From Mucilaginibacter saanensis (GTDB lineage: Bacteria; Bacteroidota; Bacteroidia; Sphingobacteriales; Sphingobacteriaceae): DNA of 64,000 nt. Position numbers and translations under genes: made by a program. The DNA lies in contig NZ_JACHBZ010000001.1 of NCBI RefSeq assembly GCF_014200575.1, forward strand, positions 496,001 to 560,000, written 5' to 3'. This document shows positions 46,110 to 55,241 of the stretch, piece after piece. Under the pieces are notes generated by a model, which had not been told where the DNA came from, did no database searches, and worked only from the letters and a program-made list of their open reading frames with translations. Position 1 is the stretch's first letter. Every line of letters begins with the position of its first letter.

Positions 46110-47471
46110 ATGCTTAGAAGAACTCAATTATTATTAGCCTTCGTGCTTTTAACTTTCTCGCCGGTATTGGCGCAAAAAATGATAGGCAACGAAACCGATG
46201 CCCAAAAAGAAAAACGTATGGAATGGTGGAAGGACGACCGTTTTGGTATGTTTATTCACTGGGGGTTATACTCTGGCGCAGCGCGGCATGAGTGGGTAAA
46301 GCATAATGAAAAAATAGATAATGCCGGCTACCAGAAATATTTTGACCAGTTTAACCCCGATCTGTTTGATCCGCAAAAATGGGCCGCAGAAGCTAAGGCT
46401 GCCGGTATGAAATATGCCGTATTAACTACCAAGCACCACGAAGGTTTTTGCCTGTTTGATTCTAAATACACCGATTATAAAGCACCTAACACTAAAGCCA
46501 AGCGCGATTTAGTGCGCGAGTATGTGGATGCTTTCCGTGCGCAGGGTTTAAAAGTAGGTTTTTACTACTCATTGCTTGACTGGCACCACCCTGATTATAC
46601 TATTGACGAAATTCATCCGCAATCGCCAAAAGATAAAAGTGATGCTTCTTATGCTGCGTTAAATAAAAATCGCGATATGGCAAAATACCGCGAGTATATG
46701 CGCAACCAAATTACCGAGTTATTGACCAAATATGGTAAAATAGACGTCCTGTGGCTTGATTTTTCATTCCCACGTGCAGATGGCCATGGTAAAGGTAAAG
46801 ATGAGTGGGGATCTGTTGAGCTTCTGAAACTGATCAGGAAATTACAGCCGGGTATTATTGTTGATAACCGCCTTAACCTGGAAGAATATAAAGATGGTGC
46901 CGATTTTGAAACTCCGGAACAGGTAAGCACTGCCGAACTGTTGAAATATCGTGGCAAAACCTGGGAAACCTGTCAAACTTTTTCAGGTTCATGGGGATAT
47001 TATCGCGATGAAAATACTTGGAAAACGCACCGCCAGCTTCTTGACCTGTTAATTACATCAACAAGCAATGGTGGTAACCTGATTCTGAATGTTGGTCCAA
47101 CTGCCCGCGGCGAATTTGATTACCGTGCAAATAACGCGCTTGACAGCCTGAGCCACTGGATGCATGCTAACAGCAGCGCTATTTACAATTGTACCTATGC
47201 CCCTGATACTTATAAAGCACCAGACAGTTCAAAACTTACGTATAACAAAGCTGCCGGACGCTTATATGTCCACCTGTATAATTATCCCAACACAGGCAAG
47301 CTTATTTTACCGGGATATAAGGGTAAAATTAAATATGCGCAGTTTTTAAATGATCACTCAGAATTGCTTTATAAAGAATCGGCAACAAATCCGGATGACC
47401 TGGTGGTGACCCTGCCATTTAAAAAACCGAATTACGAAATACCGGTAATTGAATTAACCCTGCAGGAGTAA
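46110..47471 (+). CDS. GH29 alpha-L-fucosidase
   Basis: The 453-residue enzyme has a signal peptide (cleavage near VLAQ), so it acts outside the cytoplasm. GH29 landmarks are WWKDDRFGMFIHWGLYS, YAVLTTKHHEGFCLFDS, YYSLLDWHHPDY and IDVLWLDFSFP, where Asp217 is the predicted nucleophile by alignment with family members. A C-terminal beta-sandwich follows. It starts 22 bases after the mutarotase and releases L-fucose for the enzymes encoded next. Confidence 0.95.
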   Translation: MLRRTQLLLAFVLLTFSPVLAQKMIGNETDAQKEKRMEWWKDDRFGMFIHWGLYSGAARHEWVKHNEKIDNAGYQKYFDQFNPDLFDPQKWAAEAKAAGMKYAVLTTKHHEGFCLFDSKYTDYKAPNTKAKRDLVREYVDAFRAQGLKVGFYYSLLDWHHPDYTIDEIHPQSPKDKSDASYAALNKNRDMAKYREYMRNQITELLTKYGKIDVLWLDFSFPRADGHGKGKDEWGSVELLKLIRKLQPGIIVDNRLNLEEYKDGADFETPEQVSTAELLKYRGKTWETCQTFSGSWGYYRDENTWKTHRQLLDLLITSTSNGGNLILNVGPTARGEFDYRANNALDSLSHWMHANSSAIYNCTYAPDTYKAPDSSKLTYNKAAGRLYVHLYNYPNTGKLILPGYKGKIKYAQFLNDHSELLYKESATNPDDLVVTLPFKKPNYEIPVIELTLQE

Positions 47472-47521
47472 TTAATCCGTAAATAGGTTAACTATATAGC
47501 GGGAAAAAGATAACAGAAATA

Positions 47522-49183
47522 ATGTCAGTACAAAAAGAAACGTTTTTAAGAATACACCCGCATGATAATGTGCTGGTAGCCTTGCAAAACCTGGAGCAGG
47601 GGACACCGATAAATTTTGAGGGTAACACCTTTACTTTAACGGAGCGCGTAGCTGCAAAGCATAAATTTGCAATAAATGAACTGCCTGCCTGTCACGAAAT
47701 TTATATGTATGGGGTTTTGGTTGGTAAAACTACCAGTACCATACCGCAAGGTGGTTTGCTCAGTACGCAAAATGTTCATCACGCATCAGAAGGTTTTCAC
47801 CTGGGCGAGCGTAAGCTGCAATGGCACCAGCCCGACGTTAGTAAATTTGAGGATAAAACATTTATGGGCTATCACCGCGCAGATGGCTCGGTAGGTACAG
47901 CCAATTATTGGATAGTAGTACCATTGGTGTTTTGCGAAAACCGCAACATTAATGTTTTAAAAGAAGCCCTGGTTGATAAGCTTGGCTATAAAAAAGCCAA
48001 AAGCTACGAAGGTGATGTGGAGCAATTGATGGAACTTTACCAGGCTGGCAAGTCTGTTGAGGAGATATTGAATGCCGATATACAGGCATCTGCTGAGAAA
48101 GCAAACTCGAAAAGGTTATTTAAAAATATTGATGGTATTAAATTCCTGAACCATAGTATGGGTTGCGGCGGTACCAAGGATGATTCTGATGCCTTGTGTG
48201 GATTAATTGCAGGGTACATTACCCATCCAAACGTAGCGGGTGCCACTATTTTAAGTTTGGGCTGCCAACATGCACAGGTAAGTATTTTACAGGCCGAAAT
48301 AGCCAAACGTGATGCAGCATTCAATAAGCCAATGGTAGTGCTGGAGCAGCAAAAAGTAGGTACAGAGAGCGAGTTGCTGAAACAAGCTCTTAAACAAACC
48401 TTTGCAGGTTTGGTACAGGCCAACCAAACACAACGCGAGCCGGCTCCGTTATCCAAGCTTTGTATTGGTTTGGAATGTGGTGGCTCTGATGGTTTTTCCG
48501 GTATTTCGGCAAACCCTGCATTGGGTTATGTGTCTGATCTATTGGTGACGATGGGCGGATCGGTGATTCTTGCGGAATTTCCGGAACTTTGCGGCGTTGA
48601 ACAAGAGTTAAGCGACCGCTGTGTTGACGAGGAAACTGCTAACCGTTTTATGCACCTGATGACCACCTATAATGCCCGCGCCGAGGCAGATGGTTCTGGC
48701 TTTTATGCCAACCCATCACCCGGAAACATTCGTGACGGTTTAATTACCGATGCTATTAAATCGGCAGGGGCGGCAAAAAAAGGAGGGACATCACCGGTTG
48801 CGGCTGTGCTTGATTACCCTGAAAAGGTAACCAAACCAGGATTAAATCTTTTATGTACCCCTGGCAGTGATGTAGAAAGCACGACTGCGGAGGTAGGTTC
48901 TGGCGCTAATATCGTATTGTTCACCACTGGTTTGGGTACACCCACAGGTAATCCTATCACACCGGTGGTAAAATTATCTACCAATACGGTGATGTATGAA
49001 AAAATGCCTGATATTATCGATATTAACTGCGGTACCATTATTGAGGGTGAAGAAACCATTCAGCAGGCAGGCGAACGCATATTAAACTATGTGATACAAT
49101 TAGCCAGTGGCGAAATCGAACCTAAGTCAGTGAAACTGGGTCAGGATGATTTTATTCCCTGGAAGAGGGGCGTATCATTATAA
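47522..49183 (+). CDS. UxaA-family dehydratase (probable L-fuconate dehydratase)
   Basis: The 553-residue protein has an N-terminal SAF domain (about 10-90) and a C-terminal UxaA dehydratase core with HSMGCGG, CQHAQVSILQAE, GLECGGSDGFSGISANPA and NPSPGN. Altronate dehydratases of this family use a metal and dehydrate sugar acids to 2-keto-3-deoxy acids. In this operon the substrate is more likely L-fuconate than altronate, because the neighbours handle fucose. Enolase-type L-fuconate dehydratases are the better known solution, so this would be a non-orthologous replacement. It starts 50 bases after the fucosidase. Confidence 0.88.
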   Translation: MSVQKETFLRIHPHDNVLVALQNLEQGTPINFEGNTFTLTERVAAKHKFAINELPACHEIYMYGVLVGKTTSTIPQGGLLSTQNVHHASEGFHLGERKLQWHQPDVSKFEDKTFMGYHRADGSVGTANYWIVVPLVFCENRNINVLKEALVDKLGYKKAKSYEGDVEQLMELYQAGKSVEEILNADIQASAEKANSKRLFKNIDGIKFLNHSMGCGGTKDDSDALCGLIAGYITHPNVAGATILSLGCQHAQVSILQAEIAKRDAAFNKPMVVLEQQKVGTESELLKQALKQTFAGLVQANQTQREPAPLSKLCIGLECGGSDGFSGISANPALGYVSDLLVTMGGSVILAEFPELCGVEQELSDRCVDEETANRFMHLMTTYNARAEADGSGFYANPSPGNIRDGLITDAIKSAGAAKKGGTSPVAAVLDYPEKVTKPGLNLLCTPGSDVESTTAEVGSGANIVLFTTGLGTPTGNPITPVVKLSTNTVMYEKMPDIIDINCGTIIEGEETIQQAGERILNYVIQLASGEIEPKSVKLGQDDFIPWKRGVSL

Positions 49184-49201
49184 AGTAAAAGAAGTTTAAG
49201 T

Positions 49202-49257
49202 TTGTCATGCTGAACGGTGTGAAGCATCTATTAGCCGATCCGTTTAGTATGACAAAA
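49202..49257. repeat. Imperfect intergenic palindrome, copy 2
   Basis: Arms TTTGTCATGCTGAACGG and CCGTTTAGTATGACAAA pair with two mismatches; the centre contains GAAGCATCT. It is related to the palindrome at 2690-2772 (TTGTCAT-CTGA start, GAAG-ATCT core). It sits inside the fucose operon between the dehydratase and the SDR gene. Confidence 0.65.
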
Positions 49258-49269
49258 TGTAATAAGAAG

Positions 49270-49312
49270 ACCCTCTTTCCGCCGCAGGCGATGACAGGGC
49301 GAGTCAGTTCGC
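49270..49312. repeat. Degenerate inverted repeat before the SDR gene
   Basis: CCCTCTTTCCGCCG and CGCCGAAAAGAAAG lie 15 to 20 bases apart around GGCGATGACAGGGCGAGTCAG and can pair partially. It looks like a remnant of another intergenic repeat. Low certainty. Confidence 0.3.
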
Positions 49313-49343
49313 CGAAAAGAAAGATTATAAAAAAAAATCAACC

Positions 49344-50108
49344 ATGTTTAAATTGACCAATAAATCGGTAGTTATTACAGGCGGTGGCAGCGGTATAGGC
49401 AGGGCCATGTCTGTATTATTTGCGCAGCAGGGTGCCAATGTGCACATCATTGAGTTAAATGATAAGGCAGCAGCCGATACAGTAAGTGAAATTGAAGCAG
49501 CAGGCGGAAAAGCAATCGGCTATGCCTGTGATGTAAGCAGTCAGCAGCAGGTGGTTGATACCTTCGGCAAAATATGCCCCATTGATATTTTAATTAATAA
49601 TGCAGGTATTGCCCACATTGGCCGTGCCGATAACACCAGTACAGAAGATTTTGAACGCGTATTTAACGTGAACGTAAAAGGTGCTTACAATTGTTTGTAT
49701 GCTGTTGTTCCGCTGTTAAAGGCTAATGGCGGTGGTGTTATATTAAATACAGCATCCATTGCGGCAAGCGTTGGTATTACTGATAGGTTTGCCTATTCCA
49801 TGAGCAAGGGTGCTATACACGCCATGACACTTTCTGTAGCGCGCGATTACCTGCATGACAATATCAGGTGTAACTGTATTTCGCCGGCACGCATTCACAC
49901 TCCTTTTGTTGATGGTTTTATATCCAAAAACTATGCGGGTAAAGAAGCCGAAATATTTGAAAAACTATCCAAAAGCCAGCCTATTGGCCGCATGGGGAAA
50001 TCAGAAGAAGTAGCGGCATTGGCGTTATTCCTATGCTCAGACGAGGCCGGTTTTATCACCGGAACCGATTATCCTATTGATGGTGGTTTTATTACGCTGA
50101 ATAACTAA
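49344..50108 (+). CDS. SDR-family dehydrogenase of fucose breakdown
   Basis: The 254-residue protein has a classical SDR fold: cofactor motif TGGGSGIGRAM (about 12-22), NNAGIAHIG, catalytic Ser in LNTASIAAS and YSMSK with catalytic Tyr and Lys, and a C-terminal GTDYPIDGGF. Likely reaction here is oxidation of 2-keto-3-deoxy-L-fuconate at C4; L-fucose 1-dehydrogenase is the alternative. Only one such gene is present, so one of the two oxidation steps is encoded elsewhere. Confidence 0.9.
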   Translation: MFKLTNKSVVITGGGSGIGRAMSVLFAQQGANVHIIELNDKAAADTVSEIEAAGGKAIGYACDVSSQQQVVDTFGKICPIDILINNAGIAHIGRADNTSTEDFERVFNVNVKGAYNCLYAVVPLLKANGGGVILNTASIAASVGITDRFAYSMSKGAIHAMTLSVARDYLHDNIRCNCISPARIHTPFVDGFISKNYAGKEAEIFEKLSKSQPIGRMGKSEEVAALALFLCSDEAGFITGTDYPIDGGFITLNN

Positions 50109-50133
50109 TTTTAAAAACAACATTACAACTAAT

Positions 50134-50979
50134 ATGAAGCTTATACGATTTGGTGCAAACGGACAGGAAAAACCTGGAGTAATCCTTAACGATAAAAAAT
50201 ATGACGTTTCGGCTTTTGGCGAAGACTACACCGAACAGTTTTTTGAAACCGATGGTGTTGCCCGTTTGGCAGCTTTTATAAAAGATAAACAGTTACCTGA
50301 AATAGCTGCCGATGTACGTTTGGGCAGCCCGATTGTGCGCCCGTCAAAAATTGTATGTATTGGCTTAAACTATGCCGATCATGCTAAGGAAACCAATGCG
50401 CCGCTGCCGCCGGAGCCCGTAATTTTCATGAAAGCTACCACTGCTATTGTGGGCCCTAATGATAATATCGTGATCCCCAAAAATTCGGTAAAAACCGACT
50501 GGGAAGTGGAGCTGGCCATAGTGATAGGCAAAAAAGCTTCATATGTTGATGAAGCCAGTGCTATGGATTATGTAGCCGGATATGTATTGCATAATGATGT
50601 GTCTGAGCGTGAGTTTCAATTGGAGCGTAACGGCACTTGGGATAAAGGAAAAGGGTGTGATACTTTTGCACCGCTTGGTCCCTTTTTAGCTACTCCTGAT
50701 GAAATTGCTGACCCGCATAACCTGCGTTTATGGCTTAAGGTGAACGGACAAATTCTACAGGATGGCACCACTGCTAATTTTATATTTAATTTACCTCATT
50801 TAATTTCATATACCAGCCAGTTCATGACTTTGCTGCCGGGTGATATTATATCAACCGGTACGCCTGCAGGTGTTGGTTTAGGTATGAAGCCGCCATTTTA
50901 TTTAAAACCTGGCGATGTAGTGGAGCTGGGTATTGATGGTCTGGGCGAATCAAAACAACACGTTGTAGCTTATGCTTAA
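50134..50979 (+). CDS. Fumarylacetoacetate hydrolase family (probable 2,4-diketo-3-deoxy-L-fuconate hydrolase)
   Basis: The 281-residue protein has an N-terminal lid (MKLIRFGANGQEKPGVI) and the FAH catalytic domain: KIVCIGLNYADHAKETN, PVIFMKATTAIVGPND, WEVELAIVIG (metal-binding Glu), NDVSEREFQ, GDIISTGTPAGVG. Members hydrolyse or cleave 3-keto acids. In the fucose route this would split the diketo acid into pyruvate and lactate. The amidohydrolase start overlaps its end by 8 bases. Confidence 0.9.
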   Translation: MKLIRFGANGQEKPGVILNDKKYDVSAFGEDYTEQFFETDGVARLAAFIKDKQLPEIAADVRLGSPIVRPSKIVCIGLNYADHAKETNAPLPPEPVIFMKATTAIVGPNDNIVIPKNSVKTDWEVELAIVIGKKASYVDEASAMDYVAGYVLHNDVSEREFQLERNGTWDKGKGCDTFAPLGPFLATPDEIADPHNLRLWLKVNGQILQDGTTANFIFNLPHLISYTSQFMTLLPGDIISTGTPAGVGLGMKPPFYLKPGDVVELGIDGLGESKQHVVAYA

Positions 50980-51802
50980 AATTGATTCACACCAGCATTT
51001 CTGGATATTTGACCTGGTTAGAGATAGCTGGATCAACGATGAAATGCTGGTGATCAAACACGATTTTTTACCAGCCGATCTGTTGCCCGTATTACAGCAA
51101 AATGGTATTGACGGTTGTGTAGCCGTACAGGCCAGTCAATCTGATGAAGAAACCCAATTTTTGTTGGATCTTGCTGCCGAAAACCCTTTTGTTAAAGGGG
51201 TAGTAGGTTGGGTTGATCTGAGAGCTGTCAATCTTGATGAAAAACTGGAGCAGTATAAGAAACACAATAAACTGAAAGGTTTCAGACACATTTTACAATC
51301 GGAACCCGATAAGCAGTATATGCTGCAATCTCAATTTCAAAAAGGGATTTCGCGTTTGCAAAAATATGGCTATACGTATGATATACTGATATACCCGGAA
51401 CACCTGCCTTATGCGGAGCAACTGGCGGGCGGTTTTCCTGACCAACAATTTGTAGTTGATCATTTAGCCAAGCCGCATATCAAAGACCATCAAATAAGCG
51501 AATGGGAAAGGGATATTAAGGCCCTGGCCCAGCATCAGAATGTGTATTGTAAAATATCGGGTATGCTTACCGAGGCAGACTGGGCATTGTGGAAAACTGA
51601 GGACTTTACACCCTATCTGGATGTGGTATTTAATGCTTTTGGAGCCAACCGGGTAATGTTTGGTTCAGACTGGCCCGTATGCTTACTGGCCGGAGGTTAT
51701 AACGGTACCATGAAGGTCATGCATACTTATTGTGAACAGTTATCAGTAACGGAGCAGGAACTATTTTGGGGCGGTAATGCCTCAAAGTTTTATAATTTGT
51801 AG
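50972..51802 (+). CDS. Amidohydrolase family (probable L-fucono-lactonase)
   Basis: The 276-residue protein belongs to the amidohydrolase-2/COG3618 group: metal motif DSHQHFW at the N-terminus, QASQSDEETQFLLDLA, FVVDHLAKPHIKD and VMFGSDWPVCLL with the catalytic Asp. Such enzymes open L-fucono- or L-rhamnono-lactones. The gene overlaps the FAH gene by 8 bases and ends the operon; two terminator-like hairpins follow. Confidence 0.9.
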   Translation: MLKIDSHQHFWIFDLVRDSWINDEMLVIKHDFLPADLLPVLQQNGIDGCVAVQASQSDEETQFLLDLAAENPFVKGVVGWVDLRAVNLDEKLEQYKKHNKLKGFRHILQSEPDKQYMLQSQFQKGISRLQKYGYTYDILIYPEHLPYAEQLAGGFPDQQFVVDHLAKPHIKDHQISEWERDIKALAQHQNVYCKISGMLTEADWALWKTEDFTPYLDVVFNAFGANRVMFGSDWPVCLLAGGYNGTMKVMHTYCEQLSVTEQELFWGGNASKFYNL

Positions 51803-51855
51803 TTTCCCAAAATGATATTTGTTTCTCATTTTGAGAAACAAGGTGTTTGCACAAA

Positions 51856-51921
51856 ACAACAGCTGGTGAGTACAGTGGCTAAAAGTCAGTTTTTGTCAGT
51901 AGGCTGTTGTAATCTTTTTTT
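51856..51921 (+). terminator. Terminator candidate of the fucose operon
   Basis: ACAACAGC (51856-51863) pairs with GCTGTTGT (51903-51910) across a 39-base loop; a seven-T run follows (51915-51921). Confidence 0.5.
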
Positions 51922-51968
51922 GATTTTCTTTAATTTTTCTGCAGTCAGGATATAGTTCTTTGTTAGAG

Positions 51969-52002
51969 GCGGGCGGGCAAATGATATTTGCCCGCCCGCT
52001 TT
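51969..52002 (+). terminator. Strong GC-rich terminator
   Basis: GCGGGCGGGCAAAT and ATTTGCCCGCCCGC form a perfect 14-bp stem with a 3-base loop; only a short T run (TTT) follows. Confidence 0.7.
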
Positions 52003-52244
52003 GGTATTAATATTTTGTTAGCCGGATTGTGCCTTGAGGCTGGTATGAATGTGCGTCGTATGTTGCAATAAATCAATTATTTATGATCTAAGTCATAATA
52101 AAAATGTAATAATTAGCGTCAATAAAAATTATGGCACATATTTAGCTATATAACATTTAAATTGCAGTTAAACATTAAACCGGTAAGTAAGGCACTCAGT
52201 TTCTACGTTTTAACATGCTTTAAATAAAATTTATTGAAAAAGTT

Positions 52245-52454
52245 ATGTACATTATTTTATTACAAATTACAGCTCTGCTGGCTGTAGTAATCCTGCCGCT
52301 ATTAGCTGTACGGAAAAAGTTCAGGAAAAGATCAAAACCTACCACCTTTAAGTATAAGATTGATACCAACACTGAATATGCCCGTTATGCAATAAACGAG
52401 GATGGTTTCCTGGAAGAGATCACCGAAGGGAAATTATCAAAACACAAACACTAA
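52245..52454 (+). CDS. Small single-TM protein
   Basis: The 69-residue product starts at an ATG with one hydrophobic helix (about 2-22, YIILLQITALLAVVILPLLAV) followed by a strongly basic stretch (RKKFRKRSK) and a polar tail with an ATP-grasp-free, acidic helix (NEDGFLEEITEGK). Positive-inside rule places the tail in the cytoplasm. Unknown family. A bidirectional terminator follows 10 bases later, which supports it as a real gene. Confidence 0.55.
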   Translation: MYIILLQITALLAVVILPLLAVRKKFRKRSKPTTFKYKIDTNTEYARYAINEDGFLEEITEGKLSKHKH

Positions 52455-52463
52455 CATCGTGTA

Positions 52464-52507
52464 ATACAAAAGCCATTGTCCGGTTTACTGGACAATGGCT
52501 TTTGTAT
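52464..52507. terminator. Bidirectional terminator
   Basis: A perfect 18-bp stem (ATACAAAAGCCATTGTCC with its complement, loop 52482-52489) between convergent genes, with A and T runs in the stem ends. Confidence 0.85.
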
Positions 52508-52524
52508 TTTAAACGCTTTTTTTA

Positions 52525-53022
52525 TTATAAGCTCCCTTCATCGGCACTTGGGCCGTAACTACCCGGTATCGGGATATTGAGCAGACGTAAATACACACCC
52601 AATTGCGCCCTGTGATGTACAGTTTGCGAGTAAGACATCCTGATCACCTCAGCCTTGGTTGATACACTTAAAATATGATCGCCGTTACGAAGCGTCCAGT
52701 TTTTTTCCAGATCTTCATCCTTGGCCTGTTCCAGATGGGTTTTGCCGCTCTCTAATGACTCTTCAAAAAAACTTAACAGATCTGTGTTGTTATCAATCGG
52801 ACTAACTTTATAAGGATTACTGGCAAAATCAAGTTCGTTAGTGGTTAATGCCATGGCTACCCAGCCAGGTAGTTCAGCAATATGCGTGGCCAACCGTTGT
52901 ATGGTCATACTTTTTTCGTGTGGTTGCCATTGGTATTTATCGTTGGGGATACGCTCCAACATTTTGCGGGTTGTTTGAGCTTCCTGCTCCATTTCTTTTA
53001 ATAACATGGGGATCATTGACAT
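52525..53022 (-). CDS. DinB family protein
   Basis: The 165-residue helical protein has DinB-superfamily features: MLLKEMEQEAQTTRKMLERI, YQWQPHEKSMTIQRLATHIAELPGW and VHHRAQLGVYLRLLNIPIPG. The His residues (in ATHIAEL and VHHRAQ) form the metal triad. Family members are metal-dependent thiol transferases or of unknown function. The ATG at 53022 is chosen; a second ATG two codons later is possible. Confidence 0.88.
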   Translation of the reverse strand: MSMIPMLLKEMEQEAQTTRKMLERIPNDKYQWQPHEKSMTIQRLATHIAELPGWVAMALTTNELDFASNPYKVSPIDNNTDLLSFFEESLESGKTHLEQAKDEDLEKNWTLRNGDHILSVSTKAEVIRMSYSQTVHHRAQLGVYLRLLNIPIPGSYGPSADEGSL

Positions 53023-53057
53023 ACCTTTATAGTTTAATTTGTTTACTGTTTTTGTTT

Positions 53058-53222
53058 ATGATTCAAAGTAACAAACAGCAAGTGACAGCCCTATGTCAGC
53101 AAGTTTTCCTGAATAAAAAAATGGTTGAAAAGTATCTGTTTTTAGAAGAAAACGAATTGAAAATAGCAGGAAATTTAGCAGCAATTATTCATTTGTTTTT
53201 GCTGACCTTTATCAAAACCTAA
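53058..53222 (+). CDS. Possible small protein before GT2
   Basis: A 54-residue frame starts at an ATG 6 bases upstream of the glycosyltransferase gene. It has a helical, amphipathic N-terminus (IQSNKQQVTALCQQVFLNK) and a hydrophobic C-terminal segment (LAAIIHLFLLTF). It is divergent from the DinB gene. Position fits a translational leader or small partner of the GT2; codon use cannot be judged at this length. Low confidence. Confidence 0.35.
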   Translation: MIQSNKQQVTALCQQVFLNKKMVEKYLFLEENELKIAGNLAAIIHLFLLTFIKT

Positions 53223-53228
53223 TTTACA

Positions 53229-54362
53229 ATGATACTTCTTTACTATAGCATAGTGGTAAGCGTTTCATGGGTAGCCATGATCATTTACCTGCTCATTGGC
53301 TTTAAAAAAATTAAACAGTTAGGCAGGCAGCCTATCATTGAAGATGAGCCGCCGCTTTCTATTATTATTGCCGTACGCAATGAGGAGGAAGATGTGGAAA
53401 AAGCACTGCTAAGTGTTTGTAATATCAATTATAGCAACTACCGGCTTATTGTTGTCAATGACAGATCTACCGACCGTACTGCTGACATATTGCAGGGATT
53501 TGCCGGCCGGTACCCAAAACTTCGCATCATCACTATTGACACATTGCCTGAAGGGTGGCTGGGTAAAAACAATGCGCTGTATCAGGGCTATATCAACAGC
53601 TCGCAGGAATGGCTGCTTTTTGCTGATGCCGATATTGTATTTCATCCAGATGCGATAAATAAGGCTTTGGGATATGCGGTAAAGCAGCAGCTTGATCATC
53701 TAACCATGCTGCCTGAACTCATATCAAGATCTGCAATTTTAAACAGCGTATTTGGCACGTTTTGCATCATATTAATGACCCACATGAGGCCCTGGGATGC
53801 TAAGAAGCCTAAATCAAAAGCTTTTGGCGGTATTGGTGCTTTTAATTTAGTAAGACGCAGTGCTTACGAAAAAATAGGTACACATGCCAGTATCAGATTA
53901 CGACCGGATGATGACCTGCAGCTTGGGCATCATATTAAAGCTGCCGGCTTACGGCAGGATGTTTTGGCGGGTAAGCAATATATCCGTTTAGAATGGTACA
54001 AGAACCTGCAACAATTTATGAACGGATTACTTAAAAATTCATTTGCGATAGCTGAATACAGGTTGGGTAAATCAATTGCAAACACTATATCCGTATTGCT
54101 TTGTTTTGCGCTGCCTATGCCGGTGATGTTGATATTTGGTTCGGCAGATATCCGTTTAATGGCCGGGGTTGTATTTTTATTCCAGGTAATATATATGGTA
54201 GTTGTACCGCCCAATAAATGGTGGTATGCCTTTATGGTTTCATTTGCAGGTTTCCTGGTGGCTTATATCACCATCAAATCGGCGCTGGTAACGCTGGCTC
54301 AGGGGGGTATCTACTGGCGCGATAGTTTTTATCCGCTGGCTATGTTGAAAGGTAAAAAGTAG
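53229..54362 (+). CDS. Family 2 glycosyltransferase, membrane-bound
   Basis: The 377-residue protein has one N-terminal TM (about 5-24), a GT2 domain (about 44-230; LSIIIAVRNEEEDVEKALLS, VVNDRSTDRTADI, DADIVFHPDA with the DxD metal site, DDDLQLGHHIK) and three C-terminal TMs (about 280-350). This arrangement resembles CrtQ/HpnB-like enzymes that glycosylate carotenoids or hopanoids; cell-wall or lipid glycosylation is equally possible. Confidence 0.88.
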   Translation: MILLYYSIVVSVSWVAMIIYLLIGFKKIKQLGRQPIIEDEPPLSIIIAVRNEEEDVEKALLSVCNINYSNYRLIVVNDRSTDRTADILQGFAGRYPKLRIITIDTLPEGWLGKNNALYQGYINSSQEWLLFADADIVFHPDAINKALGYAVKQQLDHLTMLPELISRSAILNSVFGTFCIILMTHMRPWDAKKPKSKAFGGIGAFNLVRRSAYEKIGTHASIRLRPDDDLQLGHHIKAAGLRQDVLAGKQYIRLEWYKNLQQFMNGLLKNSFAIAEYRLGKSIANTISVLLCFALPMPVMLIFGSADIRLMAGVVFLFQVIYMVVVPPNKWWYAFMVSFAGFLVAYITIKSALVTLAQGGIYWRDSFYPLAMLKGKK

Positions 54363-54443
54363 CGATGCGGTATTTAATTTTTTAAGCAATATACTTTACC
54401 TGCCCGTGTTAACTTATATTAGTAACAATATAAAACCGTTTGT

Positions 54444-55226
54444 ATGAGAAAAATACTCCTGCTTTTTTTATTACTGAACCTGACCATTAATGCCTATACG
54501 CAACAGCCAACAAAAAAAGCCATTATTGTACTTACCTATGATGATGCATTGCAGTCGCAGCTTAAGGTAGCATTGCCACAGCTTGAATCCGCACACTTAA
54601 ACGGCACCTTTTTTTTAGCAGGATATAACGTTACCCCTGCAAGCATACCGGCCTGGCGGGAGGTTGCCAAAAAAGGTAACGAGCTGGCAAATCATACACT
54701 TTATCATCCCTGTATTATCACAACCGGGAAGGGGAACCCGGCAAATAATTCTGCCAATTATACCGTGTACACTATACTGCGCGAAATAAGCGAAACCAAT
54801 AATCTGTTGTATGCGGTTGATGGCAAAACATCACGCACATTTGCTTATCCCTGTACCGAGTTAGCAGTAGGGGGAGTAAACTATGTAGACTCCCTAAGAA
54901 CTTCGGGTTTAATAAAATATGCCCGCATAGGTGGCAATGCAGATGCCGTAATAACCGATTTTAAAACACTTGATCCTTTATTAGTACCATCATGGGCAGC
55001 AGTAGGGGTTACCACAGGCGACGAACTCATTGCTTTTGTTAAAAAGGTACAGCAGCGCGGGGGCATGGGGGTTTTTATGTTTCACGGCGTTGGCGGCGAT
55101 TATTTAACTACCCCTGCATTGGCACACAAGCAATTGTTAACCTATTTGCGACAGCATGCCAATGAGATAGAAGTACTCACCTTTCAACAAGCGATGGATA
55201 AGGTTAGCCAGGCAAAGCACCATTAA
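54444..55226 (+). CDS. Polysaccharide deacetylase family protein
   Basis: The 260-residue secreted protein has a signal peptide (cleavage near AYTQ) and the NodB motifs: TYDDA (first Asp pair), GNELANHTLYHPC (metal His residues), FAYPCTE and FMFHGVGGDY. It probably removes N- or O-acetyl groups from cell-surface or dietary polysaccharide. It lies 81 bases after the GT2 gene. Confidence 0.9.
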   Translation: MRKILLLFLLLNLTINAYTQQPTKKAIIVLTYDDALQSQLKVALPQLESAHLNGTFFLAGYNVTPASIPAWREVAKKGNELANHTLYHPCIITTGKGNPANNSANYTVYTILREISETNNLLYAVDGKTSRTFAYPCTELAVGGVNYVDSLRTSGLIKYARIGGNADAVITDFKTLDPLLVPSWAAVGVTTGDELIAFVKKVQQRGGMGVFMFHGVGGDYLTTPALAHKQLLTYLRQHANEIEVLTFQQAMDKVSQAKHH

Positions 55227-55241
55227 TATGCTGAACCTAAC

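Larger units (their letters stand above)
51803..52244. other. Intergenic region with three hairpins
   Basis: No gene is visible in these 442 bases. A 7-bp hairpin GTTTCTC/GAGAAAC lies near 51821-51840, a terminator-like hairpin at 51856-51921 and a strong GC-rich one at 51969-51999. The last 240 bases are AT-rich leader to the small gene at 52245 and show no convincing promoter match. Confidence 0.55.
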
